From CAZGQY01 sp964528035 (lineage in GTDB: Bacteria; Pseudomonadota; Gammaproteobacteria; Methylococcales; UBA1147), in NCBI GenBank assembly GCA_964528035.1, contig CAZGQY010000030.1:1-30423 (forward strand): 30,423 nt of DNA. The letters run 5' to 3'. Positions 24,983 through 30,423 of the stretch are shown piece after piece. Below the pieces are notes generated by a model. The model was not told where the DNA came from. It made no database searches and was given only the letters and a program-made list of their open reading frames with translations. Position numbers and translations under genes: made by a program. The stretch's first letter is position 1, and each line of letters begins with the position of its first letter.

Positions 24983-25698
24983 TAGCTTTTTAACTGAGGC
25001 TTATTAAAAACCGCAATATAATTTACATCAATGTCATCTCCGAGACTGAATTGATTAATGAGCGGGTTATATTTGATACCGGTCATAGCCACAATGTCGA
25101 GACCCAGGCTGCGTGCCCATCCCGTAAGTTCAGACGGTTTGATAAAAGTCTTATAATCGTGGGTTCCTTTCGGAATCATGCGCAACAGGTACTCAGCACC
25201 AACTATAGCGAGTAAATAAGATTTTACTTTTCTGTTTAAAGTAGAAAAGAAGACTGTTCCGCCGGGACGAACCAGTCGCGCGCACGATTCAATAATCGAG
25301 CGTGGTTCAGGCACATGTTCAAGCATTTCCATACAGGTAACGCAGTCGAAACTTTCTGCTTGTTGTTCTGCCAGAGTCTCGGCACTAATTTTTTGGTAGT
25401 TTATGCTTAACCCGGATTCCAGGCTATGCAGATCAGCAGTTTCCACCAGGTCTTCACTGAGATCAATGCCAGTGACCTCCGCCCCCAATTTGGCCAGCCC
25501 CTCGGTGAGTATTCCACCGCCGCAACCGACGTCGAGAATTTTTTGCTGACTAACAGTTGTATGCTGTTGTATAAATCCGGTTCTCAGCGGATTGACTGCG
25601 TGTAAGGTTTTGAATTCACCTTCGGGATCCCACCAACGTTCGGCGAGTGCTCCGAATTTGTTGATTTCGTGGGCATAAACGTTTTCAGATTGAGCCAT
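24982..25698 (-). CDS. ubiG: ubiquinone O-methyltransferase UbiG
   Basis: UbiG performs both O-methylations of ubiquinone synthesis using SAM. From ATG 25698 the product has 238 residues and begins MAQSENVYAHEINKF, the family start; upstream codons overlap mtaD and are not expected to be used. SAM motif I is LDVGCGGG at 55-62, and the UbiG block WWDPEGEFKTLHAVNPLR is at about 22-39. Later sequences FDCVTCMEMLEHVPEP and KGTHDYKTFIKP are typical. It begins 11 bases after the mtaD stop. MtaD removes by-products of SAM use, so the pairing is reasonable. Confidence 0.96.
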   Translation of the reverse strand: MAQSENVYAHEINKFGALAERWWDPEGEFKTLHAVNPLRTGFIQQHTTVSQQKILDVGCGGGILTEGLAKLGAEVTGIDLSEDLVETADLHSLESGLSINYQKISAETLAEQQAESFDCVTCMEMLEHVPEPRSIIESCARLVRPGGTVFFSTLNRKVKSYLLAIVGAEYLLRMIPKGTHDYKTFIKPSELTGWARSLGLDIVAMTGIKYNPLINQFSLGDDIDVNYIAVFNKPQLKS

Positions 25699-25709
25699 AA
25701 GTCGGTGTC

Positions 25710-27026
25710 CTAACTTGTTGAAGCGAGCTTTTCTGCCCATTGAACAATAGTGTGTTTTAAAGATTCGCGATCCAGTGTGGTCAGCTTTCTGGATTGTAAC
25801 AGCCGTCTTCCAGCGACCCAAACATCGGTGACCTGATCGCGGTTTGCTGCGTAGACAATTTGAGAAATTGGATTATATGACGGCAATGTTTCCAGAATAT
25901 TCAGGTCGATCGCAGTCACATCCGCGGATTTACCTATTTGCAGAGAGCCAATGTTTGCATCCAAACCCAATGCTTTGGCACCCGCCAGAGTTGCCATGCG
26001 TAAAGCTGCTGCTGCGGGTACCGCTTTCGCATCGTTTGAGACGCCCTTGGCGAGTAGCGCAGCGGTTCTCATTTCTCCAACCATATCGAGGTTGTTATTG
26101 CTTGCCGCGCTATCGGTTCCCAGTGCTACGTTAATATCGTGCTGCAAAAGTTGATGAACGGGGCAAAATCCACTGGCCAGTTTTAAGTTTGATTCCGGGC
26201 AATGAACAATATGGGCACCACATTCTGCCACTAATTGAATTTCTTCTTCGTTCAACTGAGTCATATGCACACCAATAAACGACGGTGCGAGTAATCCCAG
26301 TTTATGCAATCGCTGTAATGGCCGCATTCCATAATCCTTCAGACTTTGTTCGATTTCGTCACGGGTTTCATGGACATGCATGTGAACAGACAGTTCGAGC
26401 TCTTCGGCATAAACTTGAATTTTCTGTAGTGCTGAATCTGAAACAGAATAGGGTGCATGGGGTGCAAACGATGTGGTGACAAGTGATTTACCACGTAATT
26501 CATCGTGAAGAGCGACGCCTTTTCGTAAATAGTCGTCACTGGTTTGTGCCCATGCACTGGGGAAATCGATAACGATTAGCCCAATGTTTGCACGAATGCC
26601 TGCCAGCAACGCCCGTCGTGAACTAATTTCCGGAAAAAAATACATATCATTAAAGCAGGTGATTCCACCGCGCAGCATTTCAGCAATGGCGAAATCGGTT
26701 CCGTCGCGCACAAATGCTTCGCTGATCCATTTTTGTTCAAGAGGCCATATGGTTTCCTGTAACCATTCCATGAGTGGTAGGTCGTCGGCAATGCCGCGCA
26801 GCAAAGTCATGGGGGAATGTGTATGGGCATTGACCAGGCCAGGAATCAAGGCATGGTTGATCAGATGTACTACATTTTCTGCGTGATAAGTTTTTTCCGC
26901 AGTTTCGTTGGGAAGAATATCGACTATTTTTCCATTGTTAAACGCCAGTGCGTGATTTTCAAGTACTAGCCCATCCGGTTCAACAGGTATAATCCAGCGG
27001 GAACAAACCAGCGTATCAATGTTCAT
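25710..27026 (-). CDS. mtaD: 5-methylthioadenosine / S-adenosylhomocysteine deaminase
   Basis: This zinc amidohydrolase of 438 residues has the metal motif NAHTH (H68, H70), a later histidine block MHVHETRDE, HCPESNLKLASG, and the metal/catalytic aspartate in GTDSAASNNNLDM. In Pseudomonas the homologue in the same position deaminates methylthioadenosine to methylthioinosine, which is then phosphorolysed to the substrate of MtnA. The gene starts the mtaD-ubiG-mupP-yciK-sufT run and is divergent from mtnA, matching that pathway. A terminator-like hairpin lies in its leader. Confidence 0.93.
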   Translation of the reverse strand: MNIDTLVCSRWIIPVEPDGLVLENHALAFNNGKIVDILPNETAEKTYHAENVVHLINHALIPGLVNAHTHSPMTLLRGIADDLPLMEWLQETIWPLEQKWISEAFVRDGTDFAIAEMLRGGITCFNDMYFFPEISSRRALLAGIRANIGLIVIDFPSAWAQTSDDYLRKGVALHDELRGKSLVTTSFAPHAPYSVSDSALQKIQVYAEELELSVHMHVHETRDEIEQSLKDYGMRPLQRLHKLGLLAPSFIGVHMTQLNEEEIQLVAECGAHIVHCPESNLKLASGFCPVHQLLQHDINVALGTDSAASNNNLDMVGEMRTAALLAKGVSNDAKAVPAAAALRMATLAGAKALGLDANIGSLQIGKSADVTAIDLNILETLPSYNPISQIVYAANRDQVTDVWVAGRRLLQSRKLTTLDRESLKHTIVQWAEKLASTS

Positions 27027-27077
27027 GACAAAAATTCAGGTAATTATCTGTATCTAATACGAGAGTGATCGGCAGAT

Positions 27078-27100
27078 AAAAAGCCCTCCGGGGAGGTGCC
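27078..27100 (-). terminator. terminator-like hairpin in the mtaD leader
   Basis: On the minus strand a GC-rich stem (GCACCTC, CCCG loop, GAGGGC; 27099-27083) is followed directly by five T (27082-27078) and then ATC. It lies 50 bases before the mtaD start codon and between two divergent genes, so on this strand there is no gene for it to end. It may be an attenuator or stop antisense transcripts from mtnA. Confidence 0.55.
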
Positions 27101-27152
27101 TTAAAAGAGATGAATAATAATAGATACGCGACTTTATCATGAGGTGTGATCT

Positions 27153-28217
27153 ATGCATAGTAATAATCCGGCCAGCAGTGTTTCCGATTCTGTAAGGGCA
27201 TTGGTCTGGAATGAAACAGGTCTGGCAATACTTGACCAGCGTTGCCTGCCGGATTCGCTTGAGTACAATACCGTTGATACGGTAGAGGGCGTTGCCGTGG
27301 CAATCGAAACCATGCAGGTTCGAGGGGCGCCTGCTATCGGTATTGCAGCGGCGTACGGTGTCGTTTTTGCTGGCCGGCAACGATTTAGGGAAAACACTGT
27401 CGATTGGCAGGATGCGATTTTGAAGGATATCGATAGGCTTGCCCGAACCCGCCCTACTGCGGTTAATTTGATCTGGGCTTTAAACGAAATGCGCGTACAC
27501 ATACAAACTATTCGTGATAATCCGGAGCCGGTTCTGCTGGCTGCCGCAAAACAGATTCATGACAGTGACATTAAAGGCAATCGGGAAATCGGTCGATTGG
27601 GTGCTGCGTTATTTAATAACTCAGCCGGGGTATTGACCCATTGCAACACGGGTTCCCTGGCAACTGGAGGTTATGGAACAGCATTGGGTGTTGTTCGCAG
27701 TGCAGCCAGCCAGGGTTTAAGCAAAGTATTTGCGACTGAAACCCGACCGTGGTTACAGGGTGCTCGTTTGACAGTATGGGAGTTATTCAAGGACGGAATA
27801 CCAGCAACTTTAATCGCAGATTCGGCAGCGGCCAGTTTGATGGGAACCGGGCAGGTGCAATGGGTAATTGTTGGCGCGGATCGTATTAGCGCTAATGGTG
27901 ATGTAGCCAATAAGATCGGAACCTATTCTCTTGCCATATTGGCCCGTCATCATGGACTCAGGTTTATGGTTGCTGCACCAACTTCGACAATTGACTGGGA
28001 AATAACCAGTGGCGACGATATCCTGATTGAATGCCGTGAACAAAGCGAATTTTTACCCGCTTATTATCAATCGGATGAAAGTTGTATAGATGCCTGGAAT
28101 CCTGTGTTTGATGTGACACCTGCAAAATTAATTGATGCCATTGTGACAGAAAAGGGTGTTGTGATGGACCCTGGGAAGGGTGGTTTGGAGGCGTTGCGCG
28201 CAAAAATAGTCAGCTAG
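27153..28217 (+). CDS. mtnA: methylthioribose-1-phosphate isomerase
   Basis: MtnA converts methylthioribose-1-phosphate to methylthioribulose-1-phosphate in methionine salvage. The 354-residue product is full length. The substrate loop MQVRGAPAIGIAAAYG begins at residue 54, the catalytic cysteine is C164 in THCNTGSLATGGYG, and the catalytic aspartate is D243 in GADRI, followed by NGDVANKIGTY. A ribosome site (GAGGTG) stands about eight bases before the ATG. It is divergent from mtaD, its pathway partner. Later salvage enzymes are not in the window. Confidence 0.96.
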   Translation: MHSNNPASSVSDSVRALVWNETGLAILDQRCLPDSLEYNTVDTVEGVAVAIETMQVRGAPAIGIAAAYGVVFAGRQRFRENTVDWQDAILKDIDRLARTRPTAVNLIWALNEMRVHIQTIRDNPEPVLLAAAKQIHDSDIKGNREIGRLGAALFNNSAGVLTHCNTGSLATGGYGTALGVVRSAASQGLSKVFATETRPWLQGARLTVWELFKDGIPATLIADSAAASLMGTGQVQWVIVGADRISANGDVANKIGTYSLAILARHHGLRFMVAAPTSTIDWEITSGDDILIECREQSEFLPAYYQSDESCIDAWNPVFDVTPAKLIDAIVTEKGVVMDPGKGGLEALRAKIVS

Positions 28218-28282
28218 GCTTTGCGACCCACTCACTGTTGTAAAAGCCAGAAAATTATTGCTAGGTAGCTAGATTAAATATC

Positions 28283-28570
28283 ATGATGCACCGTAACAAA
28301 ATTTTAAACAATAAGAGTAAATTAGCGGCTCTTTTGATTTCGAGTATTTATATAACACTCGTCATAATTTTTAGTGAAGATACTATCTGGAGAGTTTCGT
28401 TGATTTTAGTGCTTCCTCTTGCCTGTATCTTTTATAGTGAGAGTATCGGTGGGTATACGGATATCGGAGAATATAACACTTCAAAAGAATCACCGGGTTG
28501 TCTGGTCGCGCTTATGGGGTGGATTTTGCTATTTGTTTCTTTGTTTATGCATTATTCCAGGTTTTTTTGA
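28283..28570 (+). CDS. unknown small membrane protein
   Basis: The 95-residue product has three hydrophobic segments at about 13-31, 36-52 and 73-93 and short polar loops. I know no matching family. The start could be the first or second ATG; no strong ribosome site is seen. It follows mtnA by 65 bases on the same strand and marks the switch from core genes to accessory DNA. Confidence 0.5.
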   Translation: MMHRNKILNNKSKLAALLISSIYITLVIIFSEDTIWRVSLILVLPLACIFYSESIGGYTDIGEYNTSKESPGCLVALMGWILLFVSLFMHYSRFF

Positions 28571-28613
28571 TTGGAAACATTGGGTCGAAATCTACTTTTT
28601 CAGCGTAGGTTCT

Positions 28614-28730
28614 TTAACCCATACCTGCATCGAGTTCGATGCGTCGGCGAAATTCGGCAGGTGAAAGAATCGGAAATGGAAGTTGATTGTTCAGAACCAA
28701 TAAATCTTTATCTCCAAAAACCAGCAGTAA
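28614..28730 (-). pseudogene. C-terminal remnant of a PIN-domain toxin
   Basis: Thirty-eight codons after a stop read LLVFGDKDLLVLNNQ, then FPILSPAEFRRRIELDAG. This is the end of the PIN-type toxin family whose last motif is GDKDLL followed by ILSPAEF. The front 100 or so residues, with most acidic active-site residues, are missing. It lies beside an intact ParDE-type pair, so the spot has taken up toxin-antitoxin genes more than once. Confidence 0.75.
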
Positions 28731-28791
28731 ATATCAATTTTAACGGGTGATTGTTTTAAGTTAATGGCTTGCTTAACCCATATGAATTTAA

Positions 28792-28829
28792 TGTCAAATA
28801 TTGACAGTATTTGTTATCGGGCTTATCGT
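28792..28829 (+). promoter_or_regulatory. promoter and palindromic operator of the ParDE-type pair
   Basis: TTGACA (28801-28806), a 17-base spacer and TATCGT (28824-28829) form a likely promoter about 35 bases before the antitoxin gene. The -35 box is the right half of the palindrome TGTCAAATATTGACA (28792-28806). Ribbon-helix-helix antitoxins repress their own operons by binding such sites, so this is the probable autoregulatory operator. Confidence 0.65.
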
Positions 28830-28865
28830 GCAACTTATTTACCCGATTAGAAAAGTATAGTTATT

Positions 28866-29093
28866 ATGGCCAGTAGTTTAAATATATCCCTCACTGATGA
28901 ATTGCGTAAGTATGTTGATGAACGAGCCTCAGATACCGATCTCTATGCCACACCCAGCGAATATATTCGAGACCTTATTCGGCATGATATGGAAACTCGC
29001 AGTGTAATTACTCATGTTATGGGTGGGTTGAACGATTTGAAAGATGGCAATTTCTCCGAACAATCCATTGTTGATATTGGTCATGAAGTATAA
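28866..29093 (+). CDS. ParD-like ribbon-helix-helix antitoxin
   Basis: The 75-residue product starts MASSLNISLTDELRKYVDERA and continues YATPSEYIRDLIRHDM, the ribbon-helix-helix DNA-binding fold of CopG/ParD antitoxins. The tail after about residue 50 (HVMGGLNDLKDGNFSE) would wrap the toxin. The toxin gene follows after five bases. It should neutralise the toxin and repress the operon through the palindrome at 28792-28806. Confidence 0.92.
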   Translation: MASSLNISLTDELRKYVDERASDTDLYATPSEYIRDLIRHDMETRSVITHVMGGLNDLKDGNFSEQSIVDIGHEV

Positions 29094-29098
29094 AATTT

Positions 29099-29476
29099 AT
29101 GTCCAAAAGCAAGCGCTATACACTGACTACACTTGCGGCAGCGGATTTGCGAATAGCTAAAAAGTGGTCATATTCGCGTTGGGGGAAGACTCTGACGCAA
29201 CAGTATTTTTCTGATCTTCATAGTGCTGCCGAGTATATTGCTCAACATCATTCTTCGATAGGTGAGCAGGAGGATTTAGCCGGATTAGCCATTCACCCCG
29301 TTAGAGAGCATTACATTATTTATGTGCCTGTCGCTGCTGAACATATAGTCATTGTCGCTTTTATACGCCAATCTCGCGATGTTCCTGCTATTTTGCAAAA
29401 ATCAGCCTACATGATTCGACGTGAAGTCAAAGAGATTCAGAATAAATTAAGAGCAGGAAAGCGTGTAATTAAATAA
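29099..29476 (+). CDS. ParE/RelE superfamily toxin
   Basis: The 125-residue product begins KRYTLTTLAAADLRIAKKWS, the usual first strand and helix of ParE-type toxins, followed by QYFSDLHSAAEYIAQH and the beta-sheet part VREHYIIYVPVAAEHIVIVAFIRQSRDVPAIL. No disabling mutation is visible. ParE members poison gyrase and RelE members cut mRNA on ribosomes; the sequence fits ParE better but does not settle it. The C-terminus is about 25 residues longer than common ParE and very basic. It pairs with the antitoxin just upstream. Confidence 0.9.
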   Translation: MSKSKRYTLTTLAAADLRIAKKWSYSRWGKTLTQQYFSDLHSAAEYIAQHHSSIGEQEDLAGLAIHPVREHYIIYVPVAAEHIVIVAFIRQSRDVPAILQKSAYMIRREVKEIQNKLRAGKRVIK

Positions 29477-29608
29477 CGTCTGGATATTGGCATTTCTCCA
29501 AAACAAATTAAAACGCATGCTGCAATGTCTTTAGCCACTCTTGTCTAAATGCTCAGGGCCGAAGTATTATGTCGTATAGAATTTCATGAAAGCGCAAGGA
29601 GAGTAGCT

Positions 29609-30423
29609 ATGGCAGGTTTTAAGCGGACGAGTGGTTGGATTTTATGTAGTTTGATTTGGCTGGCAGGTTGTGCCTCTAATGAAGTTTATCGGCATGATTT
29701 TGAAGAGTGTACTGTATCGGATTCAAATAGTTGTGATTCATTTGCTGTACAGCGCTATGGCTCGGGTAGCAATGAAGAATATTTACTGGCGTTCATTGAA
29801 ATAGATGATCAAGGTCAACTGCGCGACCGGGCGCAGTTCAATATTGTTCTCGACACCCTGTATAAAATGGCAAGCGAGGACAGCCTTCTGATTAATCTTT
29901 TTATTCATGGCTGGCATCACAATGCGGCTCCTGGTGACCCTAATATAGAGAGCTTTAAACAGGGGCTGGCACGATTGAGTGGAACTGAGAGTTTCTTAAG
30001 CGAAAAGGACTCAAACAGGTTACGACCCAAACGTAAGGTTGTCGGTATTTACCTGGGTTGGCGAGGAGAATCCATTACTGTACCGGGAATTAACAATATA
30101 ACTTTTTGGGATCGTAAAAATACTGCCCAGGAAGTGGGTCATCTGGGCGTCACAGAAACTTTATTGCGGTTGGAAGAAATCAGTCGAGTCAGAAATTCTC
30201 TGCAGCCACCGATAAAAAGCCGACTGATTACCATAGGCCACAGCTTTGGTGGTGCTGCCGTTTTTGCAGCGACCTCACAAATATTGGCGGATCGATTTGT
30301 TAATAGTCGTGCCGGTAAGAGTTTTGTTGATGATGCCGATGGTTTTGGAGATTTGGTGGTGCTTCTCAATCCTGCTTTCGAAGCGCTTTTGTACGCACCG
30401 CTCTACGATTTGGCACAGTACCG
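29609..30423 (+). CDS. lipoprotein with alpha/beta-hydrolase fold, 3' end outside window
   Basis: An open frame runs from ATG 29609 to the window end (271 residues seen). AAGGAG seven bases before the start is a good ribosome site. The N-terminus is a lipoprotein signal with lipobox LAGC (C21); Ala at +2 points to the outer membrane. Further in, FIHGWHHNA (98-106) looks like an oxyanion-loop segment, and the nucleophile elbow GHSFGG (210-215) gives S212. This fits a serine esterase or lipase-like alpha/beta-hydrolase. The acid and histidine of the triad would lie beyond the edge. The substrate is unknown. Confidence 0.85.
   Translation, partial: MAGFKRTSGWILCSLIWLAGCASNEVYRHDFEECTVSDSNSCDSFAVQRYGSGSNEEYLLAFIEIDDQGQLRDRAQFNIVLDTLYKMASEDSLLINLFIHGWHHNAAPGDPNIESFKQGLARLSGTESFLSEKDSNRLRPKRKVVGIYLGWRGESITVPGINNITFWDRKNTAQEVGHLGVTETLLRLEEISRVRNSLQPPIKSRLITIGHSFGGAAVFAATSQILADRFVNSRAGKSFVDDADGFGDLVVLLNPAFEALLYAPLYDLAQY

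Noticed and set aside
25699..25821. Longer N-terminus for ubiG
   Set aside because: It would overlap mtaD by more than 100 bases and precede the conserved MAQSENVYAHEINKF start.
1..30423. CRISPR array, tRNA or rRNA genes
   Set aside because: I found no regularly spaced repeats with unique spacers and no cloverleaf or rRNA-like sequence.

Overview
The window looks like chromosomal DNA from a free-living gammaproteobacterium with moderate, slightly AT-leaning composition. It carries two Pseudomonas-type housekeeping neighbourhoods: clpS-clpA / infA-bpt-aat, and mtnA / mtaD-ubiG-mupP-yciK. The purB-mnmA-nudJ group is also typical of Gammaproteobacteria, although hflD, which usually sits between purB and mnmA, is absent here.

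Layout. Positions 1-4.8 kb hold an unknown membrane protein, a SpmA/SpmB-like nucleoside-recognition membrane protein, a candidate small RNA with its own promoter and terminator (about 1991-2098, minus strand), and a methyl-accepting chemotaxis gene split by one extra base. Positions 5.4-8.6 kb hold purB, mnmA and nudJ. Positions 9.4-13.7 kb form a complete N-degron module: two aminoacyl-protein transferases (Aat, Bpt) make the degron, ClpS recognises it and ClpA unfolds the substrate, with infA embedded. Positions 13.8-16.7 kb run M50 protease - scpA - scpB - rluB in one direction, followed by a convergent diguanylate cyclase.

Positions 17.7-22.5 kb are accessory and partly decayed. They contain an orphan Phd/YefM antitoxin followed by an attC-like palindrome, a roughly 300-nt plus-strand structured RNA of uncertain family, a 44-bp tandem repeat, a class II Fic protein with an operator-like promoter, a three-piece relic of a DUF1016 (restriction-island type) locus fused to a zinc-ribbon fragment, and an addiction module whose toxin is broken while its antitoxin is intact.

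Positions 22.8-28.2 kb return to core metabolism: mtaD-ubiG-mupP-yciK-sufT on the minus strand and mtnA divergent. The mtaD leader contains a factor-independent terminator. The right end has a small membrane protein, a PIN-toxin remnant, an intact ParDE-type pair with a palindromic operator over its -35 box, and the 5' part of a lipoprotein with an alpha/beta-hydrolase nucleophile elbow.

At least three unrelated palindromic, MITE-like repeat families lie in the gaps; one is present twice in inverted orientation (5188-5320 and 22382-22517). All calls were made by reading the sequence, without searches, so family names rest on recognised motifs and gene order.
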